DNA of 8,933 bases from JAJYZP01 sp049964535 (GCA_049964535.1 JBMFXG010000113.1:1-8933), one strand, 5' to 3'. Positions 1-7,062 are shown, counted from the stretch's first letter. Numbers and translations are program-made. The notes: generated by a model from the sequence alone, not told the origin.

Positions 1-1047
1 GGGACCGACTCTAAGTGCCTTCGTAAGCTCGGGAACGTGGGCTATCGAACCACCGCCAGCCCCGACCGTCCGGACGTCGACGGATGATGCTCGAATCGTG
101 AGATCACCGACGGTCGTCTCCCGTCCGATTGAGGCGCGGCCGTCTTGCACTAGTGCTACGTCCGTAGAGGTCCCACCCATGTCAAGGGTCAAGAGATTGC
201 GGTAACCGCTCTGTGCGGCGATCCAGACTGCACCTGATACACCTCCGGCTGGGCCACTCATGAGCATGGAGACCGGGGCCTGCGTGGCGGTCTCGATCCC
301 CATGAGGCCACCATCGGATCGAAGGACGTGGAGCCGTAGCTGTCCAGCAAGGCTCGCCGTCTCTTGCTCGAGATGCTTGAGGTAGCGCTCGGCGATGGGT
401 CGAACGTAGCTGTTGGCTACCGTGGTGAGCGTCCGCTCATACTCGCGGATCTCCGGCAGGATCTTTGAGGACAGTGAGATCGGTATGTCTGGGAAGATTT
501 CGTGCGCAATGGCTCCGGCTCGTTGTTCATGGCTCGGGTTGGTGAACGAGTTCATGAATGAGATCGTGAGCGCCTCGATCCCGTGCTCTCGGAGTCGCAG
601 GAGGTCGTCTTTGAGCCGATCTTCGTCTAGGGGAAGAACAACTGCTCCTTGGGCATCGATTCTCTCTGTCGCCTCGATGGTATCTTCGAGAGCTGCAAGC
701 GGTTCCGGCTTCGGCCAGATGATCCAACCCGCAAGCCCACCAGGCACGAAGGACCGTGCAACTTGCAGGATTTGGCGATACCCGCTCGTCACGATGAGAC
801 CGACCCTTGCCCCTTTGCTCTCGAGGACTGCATTGGTGGCGACGGTCGTACCGTGCATGACGTGTGCGAGCTCCGATGGGTCAAGTCCAGCCTTGGCACA
901 GATTCGCCGAATGCCCTCTATGACGGCTATCGACGGATCTTGTGGAGTTGAGGGAACTTTGTCTCGAGTGGTCTGTCCTGTCTCTTCGTTCATGAGGAGG
1001 AGATCGGTGAAGGTTCCCCCGACATCGACTCCCAACCGGTGTGTCAT
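1..1047 (-). CDS. Hydantoinase/oxoprolinase family protein, subunit A (HyuA-like), N-terminal half
   Basis: This is the first 349 codons of an ATP-dependent hydantoinase A / 5-oxoprolinase / acetone-carboxylase beta-type protein; the rest lies beyond the left edge. The family is usually about 650-720 residues, so roughly half is visible. The actin-like ATPase signatures are in order: GVDVGGTFTD at residues 6-15, HGTTVATNA at 65-73, SGPAGG at 264-269, DMGGTSTDV at 289-297 and RTVGAGGGS at 326-334. The ATG at 1047 is supported by a GGAGGAC ribosome site (1052-1058) and by starting just before the first phosphate motif. These proteins use ATP to activate an amide, lactam or ketone and normally work with a HyuB-type partner, expected further left. 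The substrate cannot be told from the sequence. It follows the CoA-transferase on the same strand after 253 bases, so it may be a distal operon member or have its own promoter; I found no convincing promoter in the gap. Confidence 0.93.
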   Translation of the reverse strand, partial: MTHRLGVDVGGTFTDLLLMNEETGQTTRDKVPSTPQDPSIAVIEGIRRICAKAGLDPSELAHVMHGTTVATNAVLESKGARVGLIVTSGYRQILQVARSFVPGGLAGWIIWPKPEPLAALEDTIEATERIDAQGAVVLPLDEDRLKDDLLRLREHGIEALTISFMNSFTNPSHEQRAGAIAHEIFPDIPISLSSKILPEIREYERTLTTVANSYVRPIAERYLKHLEQETASLAGQLRLHVLRSDGGLMGIETATQAPVSMLMSGPAGGVSGAVWIAAQSGYRNLLTLDMGGTSTDVALVQDGRASIGRETTVGDLTIRASSVDVRTVGAGGGSIAHVPELTKALRVGP

Positions 1048-1276
1048 GTATGTCCTCCAGTGCGTTCTTGGTATGTGGTGTGATTGAATACGGCCAGTGA
1101 GAGCGCAATATCGAATCGTTGCTCCCTCGGTGTCTGACGGTAGTTGACTTCACCTTGCTTTCTCAGAGTGCTCTCGGGTGATCAGAGATTCAACTGCGAA
1201 GCAGAGTGCGAGCTGACGGCGCGATGATCTGTATCGTGTTCGATCTTTAGGGGTCCATATCTCTCCTTTTCGCTTT

Positions 1277-1289
1277 AGAGCGCAGCTCT
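1277..1289 (-). terminator. Weak hairpin after the CoA-transferase gene
   Basis: A five-base stem (AGAGC/GCTCT) with a three-base loop lies 11 bases past the CoA-transferase stop. No T-tract follows in the minus direction, so this may only slow or partly stop transcription before the hyuA-like gene, or do nothing. The rest of the 1048-1300 gap shows no reading frame or repeat that I would call. Confidence 0.2.
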
Positions 1290-1300
1290 CTAGTTGGGCC

Positions 1301-2554
1301 TTACTGTGATGGTGGCCGGCCCATAGCTGCCTGCTGCTGTTGCGCGCTATATCCCAAGAGGTTGCGAAAGACCTCGTCGTTATGTTCACCCAGCTCTGGG
1401 CCGACGGAACGGACGACTCCTGGTGTGAGGGAGAGACGTGGGGCAACGTTGTGCATCGGTACTTCTCCAAGGGTGGGATGCGGGAGGGTTACGATGTCGT
1501 TCCGAGCTGCAAAGTGCTGGTCAACGAACATCTCTTTAGCCGTATAGATACGCCCTTGGGGGACTCCACCGCGGTCGAGGAGCTCGGCTAGCTCAACTGC
1601 GGGAATCGACGCAGTCCAGCTAGCGATGAGCTGATCAAGCTCTGCTTGGTGAGCTCCTCGGGCACTATGGGTACGATACCGCTCATCGCTCGCTAGCTCT
1701 TGTTGTCCCATCACCTCTGCAAGCCGTGCGAAGACCGAATCTTGGTTCGCTGCGATCAAGATGAGCTCTCCGTCGGCGGTCGGATAGATGTTCGATGGGG
1801 CAACATTGGGAAGAATCGATCCGGTGCGCTCGCGCACGTATCCGGCCAGAGCGTACTCGGGGATGAGGGACTCCATCATCGAGAGCACCGCTTCGTAGAT
1901 CGCAGAGTCGACGACTTGGCCGCGTCCTGTCTCTCTAGCGAGGTGGAGTGCCGAGAGTCCGCCGATCGTCGCAAATACAGCGGCAAGAGCATCTCCGATC
2001 GAGATTCCAGCTCGAGCCGGAGGTGTTGAAGGATCGCCCATCACGTAGCGTAGGCCGCCCATCGCTTCACCGATCGCTCCGTATCCAGCTCGACTGGAGT
2101 ACGGTCCGCTCTGTCCGAATCCTGTGACTCGGACCATCACCAGTGCAGGATTCACCTCGGAGAGCTCGTCGTAGGAGAGTCCCCAACGCTCCATGGTCCC
2201 TGGACGGAAGTTCTCAACCAAGATATCGGAGTGGGCGACGAGGTCACGGAGGGCCTGTTGACCATGGGGGGATCGGAGATCGATGGTGACCGAGTGCTTA
2301 TTGCGCGCGATAACGGGCCACCATAGCGAGAGACCGTGGGGCTTTTCTCGACCCCACTCTCGCATTGGATCACCACGACCAGGGTCTTCAACCTTGATGA
2401 CTTCAGCTCCCATGTCGCCGAGAAGTTGACCGCAGAACGGTCCGGCCAGGAGCTGTCCAAGCTCCAGAACTCGTACATCGGTGAGCGGACCTCGATGGAA
2501 CTTTGACAAGATCCCATGCAGGTCACCACTGAGGCTAGATTGCGGTGTCGTCAC
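1301..2554 (-). CDS. Family III (CaiB/BaiF) CoA-transferase
   Basis: This 417-residue protein matches family III CoA-transferases in length and layout. They move CoA between two carboxylic acids (often from succinyl-CoA) through an aspartyl-CoA intermediate. Near the N-terminus is VRVLELGQLLAGPFCGQLLG (residues 27-46), then GAEVIKVEDPGRGDP (49-63) and the NKHSVTIDL block (85-93). The expected catalytic aspartate is D188 in GISIGD, followed by GRGQVVDSAIYEAVLSMMES (210-229). The C-terminal hallmarks GVPQGRIYTA (330-339) and LGEHNDEVFRNLLGY (388-402) are present. The start is GTG at 2554, with GAGGAGA at 2561-2567 six bases upstream. The gntR stop overlaps this start in the string GTGA, so translation is probably coupled. 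The short C-terminal tail (QQQQAAMGRPPSQ) is outside the fold. With a divergent HMG-CoA-lyase-type gene next door, a hydroxy-dicarboxylate such as citramalate or 3-hydroxy-3-methylglutarate is the likely acceptor; this is inference. A formyl-CoA or carnitine-type specificity cannot be excluded. Confidence 0.93.
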   Translation of the reverse strand: MTTPQSSLSGDLHGILSKFHRGPLTDVRVLELGQLLAGPFCGQLLGDMGAEVIKVEDPGRGDPMREWGREKPHGLSLWWPVIARNKHSVTIDLRSPHGQQALRDLVAHSDILVENFRPGTMERWGLSYDELSEVNPALVMVRVTGFGQSGPYSSRAGYGAIGEAMGGLRYVMGDPSTPPARAGISIGDALAAVFATIGGLSALHLARETGRGQVVDSAIYEAVLSMMESLIPEYALAGYVRERTGSILPNVAPSNIYPTADGELILIAANQDSVFARLAEVMGQQELASDERYRTHSARGAHQAELDQLIASWTASIPAVELAELLDRGGVPQGRIYTAKEMFVDQHFAARNDIVTLPHPTLGEVPMHNVAPRLSLTPGVVRSVGPELGEHNDEVFRNLLGYSAQQQQAAMGRPPSQ

Positions 2555-3300
2555 TGCGATTCTCCTCTTCTCGATATCTGATTCCCTTCGGTGGGAAAGC
2601 TAGGTGTTGTGTTGTGTTGAGATACTTGAACTTCTTGGAAGACGTTGAGTGATAGTTCAAGTGGGCGTGGTTTTGTGACCCAGCGGGCGGCTTGAATGTG
2701 ACAGCGCATCACCGCTTCGGCCCAGTCTCCGTCGCGATGTTCGAGAGCGGTTATGAGCTCTTGATGGTGGTTCATGGACCGAGAGAGCTCGACAGCGCTA
2801 TAGATACTGAAGGTATTTTTCACCATCGACGCCATGATGATCGAAGAGAGCGTGGAGCTTAAGAGAGAGTCGCCCGAGCTTTGGTGAATGACTCGGTGGA
2901 AGCGATTGTTGAGCTCTGCCACGGTGGCGAACCGATCGGGACTTCCAGATTGCAACGATTGCTTCATCTCGGTAGCGAAGAGTGACAGCTGCGATAGGGC
3001 ATCGCTTTTGATCAATGCAGCCGCTCGACGCGCTGCCTCTCCTTCGAGAAGGAGTCGGAGAGCGTACGTTTCACGAATCTCATCATGGCTCCAGGAACAG
3101 ACCCGTGCCCCTCGATGGGGTGTGATCTCGACGAGTCCTTCAGCATCAAGGAGTCGAAGTGCCTCGCGAATGGGCGTCCGGGATGATCCGAGTGCGGTGG
3201 CAAGCTCCGTTTCACGGAGATGCGCACCTGCTTGAAATCGACCACTCAAGATACCCTCACGTACAAAGTTGTATGCAAGAGTTGTCGATGTCTCGTCCAC
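2551..3300 (-). CDS. GntR-family regulator, FadR/FCD type
   Basis: With the GTG start at 3300 this is a 249-residue regulator. The winged helix-turn-helix spans about residues 5-70, with the GntR core LRETELATALGSSRTPIREA at 28-47 followed by LRLLDAEGLVEI. The C-terminal all-helical FCD ligand-binding domain spans about 76-210. Candidate metal or ligand-binding residues of that domain are N131, H135 (NNRFH), H179 and H201. Earlier in-frame starts exist up to 3414, but they would lay coding sequence over the palindromes at 3330-3370. The 3300 GTG gives a normal family N-terminus and has AAAGGG at 3305-3310. A TAGAAA box (preceded by TGC) ends seven bases before the GTG, so a near-leaderless message is also possible. 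The gene overlaps the CoA-transferase by four bases. It probably represses its own unit and the divergent lyase gene, with a CoA-pathway acid as effector (inference). Confidence 0.9.
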   Translation of the reverse strand: MDETSTTLAYNFVREGILSGRFQAGAHLRETELATALGSSRTPIREALRLLDAEGLVEITPHRGARVCSWSHDEIRETYALRLLLEGEAARRAAALIKSDALSQLSLFATEMKQSLQSGSPDRFATVAELNNRFHRVIHQSSGDSLLSSTLSSIIMASMVKNTFSIYSAVELSRSMNHHQELITALEHRDGDWAEAVMRCHIQAARWVTKPRPLELSLNVFQEVQVSQHNTTPSFPTEGNQISRRGESQ

Positions 3301-3329
3301 AACGCCCTTTCTAGCAGATTTCCTAGATG

Positions 3330-3341
3330 ATTGTGTGCAAT
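3330..3341. promoter_or_regulatory. Imperfect operator copy for the GntR regulator
   Basis: ATTGTGTGCAAT has perfectly inverted ATTG/CAAT ends around a non-symmetric centre. It is followed by TGGGGCGAGTT, and the downstream palindrome by the near-identical TGGGGCAAGTT, so the whole unit looks like a direct duplication. The centres of the two elements are 28 bases apart. It lies about 30 bases upstream of the gntR start. Confidence 0.45.
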
Positions 3342-3356
3342 GGGGCGAGTTTCTTC

Positions 3357-3370
3357 CTTTGTGCACAAAG
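3357..3370. promoter_or_regulatory. Perfect palindromic operator CTTTGTGCACAAAG
   Basis: This is a perfect 14-base inverted repeat whose core TTGTGCACAA matches the TTGT-NN-ACAA type of site bound by many FadR/FCD GntR proteins. It lies 57 bases upstream of the gntR start and 105 bases upstream of the lyase ATG. Its place between divergent genes, next to a GntR gene, makes autoregulation plus control of the lyase the simplest reading. Confidence 0.6.
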
Positions 3371-3474
3371 TGGGGCAAGTTCATGTTGGGACACGCTTTG
3401 TGAGCTACGATCACTACATCGCTATTCGCGTGGGGATCTATCGCAACCAGCTACCGAGAGAGGGGTCTCAGTCG

Positions 3475-4374
3475 ATGAGCTATCAGATGTCCGTGGAAAT
3501 CGTAGACGTTGGCCCTCGTGATGGCTTGCAAAATGAAGACTCTATCTTGAGCGTACAGGAGAGGATCGTTCTCATTGAATCTCTGGTCTCTGTGGGTGTG
3601 GGCAGGGTGGAGGCGGTGAGTTTCGTCAATCCGAAACGTGTTCCACAGATGGCAGACGCAGAGGGCGTGCTTGCTGGCCTCTCTCGTGATGTGCGAGATC
3701 GTGCGATCGGTCTCGTTCTCAACGATCGTGGTCTGCAGCGTGCACTAGCGGCCTCGGTGCCGGAGATTAACTTCGTTATCGTGTCGACCGACTCCTTCGC
3801 ACGAGCCAATCAAGGCATGACGACCGATGAACTCATTCAGCAGTGGTGTACGATTGCTCCGATAGCTCGGGCGAACGGTCTCCGTACCTCACTCACTGTT
3901 GCGGCTGCCTTCGGTTGTCCCTTCGATGGACCGGTCGCTCAAAGTCACGTTCTCGAGGTCATCGAGAAGGCGTTTACGGTCCCACCGGACGAACTTGCAG
4001 TAGCGGATACGATCGGTGCCGCGACTCCGGGAGAGGTCCGATCGTTGGTCCGCAGCGTCCGATCGCTCGTGCCGCAGGTCGTACTCCGCTGCCACTTCCA
4101 CAATACGAGGAACGCAGGTCTGGCTAACGCCTGGGTCGCCGTCGAAGAGGGTGTGCGTGTACTCGATGCGTCAGTAGGGGGTATCGGTGGTTGCCCATTC
4201 GCACCACGAGCGACCGGAAATATTGCGACCGAGGATGTAGTGTGGATGCTCGAGCGATCTGGGGTCTCAACCGGTGTCGACTTGGAACGGCTCTTGGAGC
4301 TCCCGCCGTACCTCGAAGAGAAGCTCAAAAAGCCGGTACCATCGATGCTGTCGAGAGCAGGGGTCTTCCCCTAG
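3475..4374 (+). CDS. HMG-CoA lyase family enzyme (HMG-CoA or citramalyl-CoA lyase type)
   Basis: This 299-residue TIM-barrel lyase aligns with human HMG-CoA lyase at a constant offset of 26 across the active site. R15 and D16 (in DVGPRDGLQNE), E46 (VEAVSF), H207 and H209 (CHFHN), C240 (GGIGGCPF) and N249 (ATGN) correspond to human R41, D42, E72, H233, H235, C266 and N275. The metal site (D16, H207, H209, N249) and catalytic cysteine are thus complete. The reaction is a metal-dependent retro-aldol cleavage of a 3-hydroxy-acyl-CoA, giving acetyl-CoA plus a keto acid. The segment after the HxH motif is HNTRNAGLANA instead of the HDTYGQALAN of the mammalian enzyme, so the substrate may not be HMG-CoA. 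The ATG at 3475 has a purine-rich GAGAGAGGGG nine bases upstream; ATG 3487 is the alternative, with a poorer site. The gene is divergent from gntR and the CoA-transferase, whose product would make its substrate. R-citramalyl-CoA lyases of this family exist (known in Chloroflexus), so either substrate is possible. Confidence 0.93.
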   Translation: MSYQMSVEIVDVGPRDGLQNEDSILSVQERIVLIESLVSVGVGRVEAVSFVNPKRVPQMADAEGVLAGLSRDVRDRAIGLVLNDRGLQRALAASVPEINFVIVSTDSFARANQGMTTDELIQQWCTIAPIARANGLRTSLTVAAAFGCPFDGPVAQSHVLEVIEKAFTVPPDELAVADTIGAATPGEVRSLVRSVRSLVPQVVLRCHFHNTRNAGLANAWVAVEEGVRVLDASVGGIGGCPFAPRATGNIATEDVVWMLERSGVSTGVDLERLLELPPYLEEKLKKPVPSMLSRAGVFP

Positions 4375-4400
4375 AGCTATCGGGCCGACTTTACACTAAT

Positions 4401-4434
4401 GGAACGATCTGCCGCCCTACGGTGTGATCGCTCC
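4401..4434. terminator. Hairpin terminator after the lyase gene
   Basis: GGAACGATC and GATCGCTCC pair over eight of nine positions, and the inner GCCG/CGGT segments lengthen the stem. It begins 26 bases past the lyase stop, between convergent genes. There is no T-tract on either side, which is common for actinobacterial terminators but lowers certainty. Confidence 0.45.
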
Positions 4435-4447
4435 AACGACCAGATGT

Positions 4448-4484
4448 GGAGTAGCCGCCCTCAGGGTCGAGAGATCGCTACTCC
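4448..4484. terminator. Inverted repeat directly after the response regulator stop
   Basis: GGAGTAGC (4448-4455) and GCTACTCC (4477-4484) form a perfect eight-base stem around a 21-base loop that holds a small CCC/GGG hairpin. The right arm abuts the TAA stop of the minus-strand regulator, the usual place for its terminator. No T-tract is present. Together with the hairpin at 4401-4434 it would insulate two convergent units. Confidence 0.4.
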
Positions 4485-5184
4485 TTACTGCCATGAGTAG
4501 AGATGCTCTGGGCGTCCGGTCGATCCGTACCGCATCGTGAGGTTGACGCGACCTAACTTCGACAGGTATGCAAGGTATCGCTGTACCGTAGAGCGTGATA
4601 GTCCGGTTCGGCGTGCGATCTCATCTGCGGTCAGCGTCTCGTTGACGGCTTTGAGGGTCGAGACGATCAGCTCCATGGTGTGCGGTGAGTGACCCTTAGG
4701 GAGCGTCTCGTCGGGTGAACTACGCAGGACCGACCAGAGACGATCGATCTGGGCTTGGTCGACCTCATCGTAGCTGTCGAACTCTTGACGCATGAGTCGG
4801 TAGGCGACGAGTCGTTCGGTCAGGCCTCTAGCGTCGAAAGGTTTGGTGAGATAGTGGACTGCTCCAAACTTCATGGCCTCTCGAACGTAGGCAGCGTCTC
4901 GAGCTGCGGAGATGACAATGACATCAGGTCTAGGAGGCGGTACGTGTCGCATTGTCCGCAAGAGAGAGGCCGTCCATGTCTGGGAGGTAGAGATCTAAAA
5001 GCACGAGATCTGGTTTGGTCTCTTCAAGAGACCGTAGCGCTTGGGCGCCGTTGTAGGCATATCCGCAGACGGTAAATCCCGTGACGCGCTCCACGAAGGC
5101 TCCATGAAGTTGGGCTACGCGAAAGTCATCGTCGACGATCAGAGTTGCAATAGGGCCGATATCGAAGCTCGTAGCATCTGTCAT
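4485..5184 (-). pseudogene. CitB/DcuR-family response regulator split by a frameshift
   Basis: Two overlapping frames make up one regulator of about 233 residues. The first (ATG 5184 to TAG 4930-4932) has the receiver start, with acidic residues D18-D20 in LIVDDD and the phospho-acceptor D64 in LLDLYLPD, then runs into out-of-family residues ADNATRTAS. The second (open from TTG 4961 or ATG 4952 to the TAA at 4485) resumes with LRTMRHV. It carries the switch serine (VISAA, S93 if joined), the conserved lysine (YLTKPF, K115) and the C-terminal HTH typical of CitB proteins (TADEIARRTGLSRSTVQRYL, then YGSTGRPEHLYSW). The break falls at a CT repeat (4961-4968). One more CT unit would restore the family sequence DGLSLLRTMR. 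As written, phospho-acceptor and switch residues are on separate chains, so normal phosphorelay should fail. The second frame could still be translated by restart, giving a free DNA-binding part. A sequencing error, a real mutation, a slippage switch or +1 frameshifting are all possible. It starts seven bases after the kinase stop. Confidence 0.88.
4961..4968. repeat. Four-unit AG/CT dinucleotide tract at the regulator frameshift
   Basis: AGAGAGAG on the plus strand (CTCTCTCT in the coding sense) sits exactly where the reading frame of the response regulator changes. A five-unit tract would restore one continuous protein with the family-typical LSLLR. Four units is short for a contingency repeat, so slippage is plausible but not shown. 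Confidence 0.7.
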
Positions 5185-5191
5185 GACCGGC

Positions 5192-6976
5192 TCAGCGTAG
5201 CTCCGTATTTTCAAAGATCAGCGGGGCCGAGGTCTCGAAACCCTGCTGCTGCAGTTCGAGAGCCACTCGATGAGGGTTAGAAACCTCATGGTTCGCACGA
5301 ACTGCGTTCGGGAGATCAACTTGAAAGGTGGCCCCTGGTCGATTTACGACCGAGACTGATCCCCCATACTTTGCGGCAACTTGGGCAACGAGAGCGAGAC
5401 CAAGGCCGCGTCGTGCGCCTCGGAGAGAAGACTTCGTCGATACTCCGTCGGTGAAGATGGAGTGTACGAGCTCGGTTGGCACACCGCCGCCGCTATCGGA
5501 GACGGTGATCGTTAGATTTCGGCCGTCTTGATGGATCCAAACCTCGACCCAGCCCTGCGATGGGGTAGCGGAGGTCACGCTCGACAGAAGGAGTAGGGCC
5601 GAGTTTTGAACCTCTTCGATGGCATTGTCGATCAGATTGCCAACAACGGTCAGAATGTCGAGAGGGCTTGCAAGTCTGCCAGAGAGTGAGCTTTCACTTT
5701 TGAGGGAGAGTTCGATGCCCTTCTCCGAGGCGACCGCCTCTTTGGCCAACAAGAGTGCTCGAAGGAGGTGATCGTCGAGTCGCTCGAGACGAGCAGTCGA
5801 AAAGTCCCGCCGCATGGAGAGATTCAGTGCGACCTTGATCGCCTCCTCACTCTGGCCGAGTTGGATGAGTCCAACCATGGTATGAAGCTTGTTAGAGAAC
5901 TCGTGTGCCTGTGCGCGTAGTGCCTCGGTCATACCGACCATGCCATCGAGTTCTCGAATGAGTGCTTCCCACTCTGTCCGGTCTTGGAGCGTGATGACGG
6001 TCCCCTGAGGAGCTCCGTCGCGTTCCACGGCCATGCGACTTACGGAGATTACGGTCTGACCGACTACGACTGGAAGATCTCGTCCGGCAACTTCGCCTAG
6101 GAGCACTTGACGGAGTCGCTTGCCGCGAATGAGGTGTTCGAGGGGCCTTCCGACGCTCGTTGATGGGAGTCTCAGAATGCGCTGTGCCTCGCTGTTGAAA
6201 AAACGCACAATGCCATCGCTGTCACATCCGATCACCCCTTCAGAGATCCCCTTGAGGAGTGCCTCTTGTTCTTGGAGAAGACTAGAGAGCTCCAGCGATG
6301 AGAGACCAAAGGTCTCGCGTCGTGCTAGGACCCGCAGGCGGAAGAGGCCGAGTGCGACGACGATTCCGAGGACGAGTGGAACCCAGAGTTCGGTACGGAC
6401 GACGGTGAGTAGTGAACCCAAGATATTCGGGGCCGAAAGAGCTACCGTGATCACAGCGTCGGTCCTATCGTGGCCTCGGCGAAGCGTCCCACTCGCTAGG
6501 AGAGGCTGTGTCAGGTAGTTGTGTGTCGGTGCGCAAAATCGAAGTGCTGGAGCACTCTGTGTGCCGAACTGTGGTGTGGTGCTTGGATTCACAGGGATCG
6601 ATGGTTGATTCGTGATCGTGAGTGAACTCTGCGGTCCCGCTCCGCTCGGGGAGGTCGGAACTGCGTCGTAAGAAGGAAGTACGACGAGTTCTACTTTGAG
6701 GGCGGAGCAGGTGCGAAGGAGCGTAGCGTGAGCGGATCTGCTGACGTGAACCGCTGTGCCGTCAGTTACGACGCCAAAGGAGACAGTGGGACTAGTGCTC
6801 AGAAGATCGAGAGTGCGTTGTAGCTGCAGCTGGTCGCTTCGGATCGCTTGCGAATTGACGCTCATGGCCGTTGCGAAGAGAACGGTGATAGCAACCGTTC
6901 CAATGAGGCCGATGGTCACTTTGAGCATGCTCGGGTTGGGCTTTGAAGAACCTTTCAACCATTCACTCACTTCCAA
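5192..6976 (-). CDS. Sensor histidine kinase, CitA/DcuS family
   Basis: This 594-residue membrane kinase pairs with the downstream regulator. In order: a short cytoplasmic N-terminus, a membrane helix (about 18-40), an extracytoplasmic sensor region (about 41-195), a second helix (about 196-214), a cytoplasmic PAS domain (about 235-335), and the kinase core. H358 in LRAQAHEFSNKLHTMVGLIQL is the phosphorylated histidine in the form diagnostic of CitA/DcuS kinases. The ATPase domain has GNLIDNAIEE (446-455), DSGGGVP (494-500) and RGLGLALV (523-530). Relatives sense citrate, malate, succinate or fumarate. The sensor region is odd: residues about 104-145 are rich in Ser, Thr and Pro, and it has two cysteines (C90, C148) that could form a disulfide. 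The start is unsure: TTG 6976 directly abuts a run of six G, whereas GTG 6970 has that G-run six bases upstream. It is translated with the regulator. The ligand is unknown; a substrate of the neighbouring CoA pathway is a reasonable guess. Confidence 0.92.
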   Translation of the reverse strand: MEVSEWLKGSSKPNPSMLKVTIGLIGTVAITVLFATAMSVNSQAIRSDQLQLQRTLDLLSTSPTVSFGVVTDGTAVHVSRSAHATLLRTCSALKVELVVLPSYDAVPTSPSGAGPQSSLTITNQPSIPVNPSTTPQFGTQSAPALRFCAPTHNYLTQPLLASGTLRRGHDRTDAVITVALSAPNILGSLLTVVRTELWVPLVLGIVVALGLFRLRVLARRETFGLSSLELSSLLQEQEALLKGISEGVIGCDSDGIVRFFNSEAQRILRLPSTSVGRPLEHLIRGKRLRQVLLGEVAGRDLPVVVGQTVISVSRMAVERDGAPQGTVITLQDRTEWEALIRELDGMVGMTEALRAQAHEFSNKLHTMVGLIQLGQSEEAIKVALNLSMRRDFSTARLERLDDHLLRALLLAKEAVASEKGIELSLKSESSLSGRLASPLDILTVVGNLIDNAIEEVQNSALLLLSSVTSATPSQGWVEVWIHQDGRNLTITVSDSGGGVPTELVHSIFTDGVSTKSSLRGARRGLGLALVAQVAAKYGGSVSVVNRPGATFQVDLPNAVRANHEVSNPHRVALELQQQGFETSAPLIFENTELR

Positions 6977-7062
6977 CCCCCCGCGAGCTACTCGTAGAGA
7001 ATAGCGTACTGTGTTGCATCGCGTGGTCTCTTGAATCGTTCGAACGCACAGGGATAGGAGGC

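Larger units (their letters stand above)
3301..3474. promoter_or_regulatory. Divergent control region between gntR and the lyase gene
   Basis: This 174-base gap must hold promoters for both directions and contains two operator-like elements (separate entries). Toward the lyase gene the best -10-like hexamer I see is TACGAT at 3406-3411, without a clear -35. Toward gntR there is TAGAAA (minus strand) just before the start codon, also without a well-spaced -35. Promoter positions are therefore uncertain; the assignment rests on geometry and the palindromes. Confidence 0.6.

Noticed and set aside
881..1470. Two minus-strand frames (881-1153 and 1150-1470) around the 1048-1300 gap
   Set aside because: They mainly overlap the hyuA-like and CoA-transferase genes in other frames and show no domain or ribosome site of their own.
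3301..3414. Upstream extension of the GntR frame to 3414
   Set aside because: The extra 38 residues are not family-like and cover the operators; GTG 3300 gives a normal GntR N-terminus.
3331..3474. Upstream extension of the lyase frame (up to 48 extra residues)
   Set aside because: It would translate across the operator palindromes, does not resemble the lyase N-terminus, and a purine-rich ribosome site favours ATG 3475.
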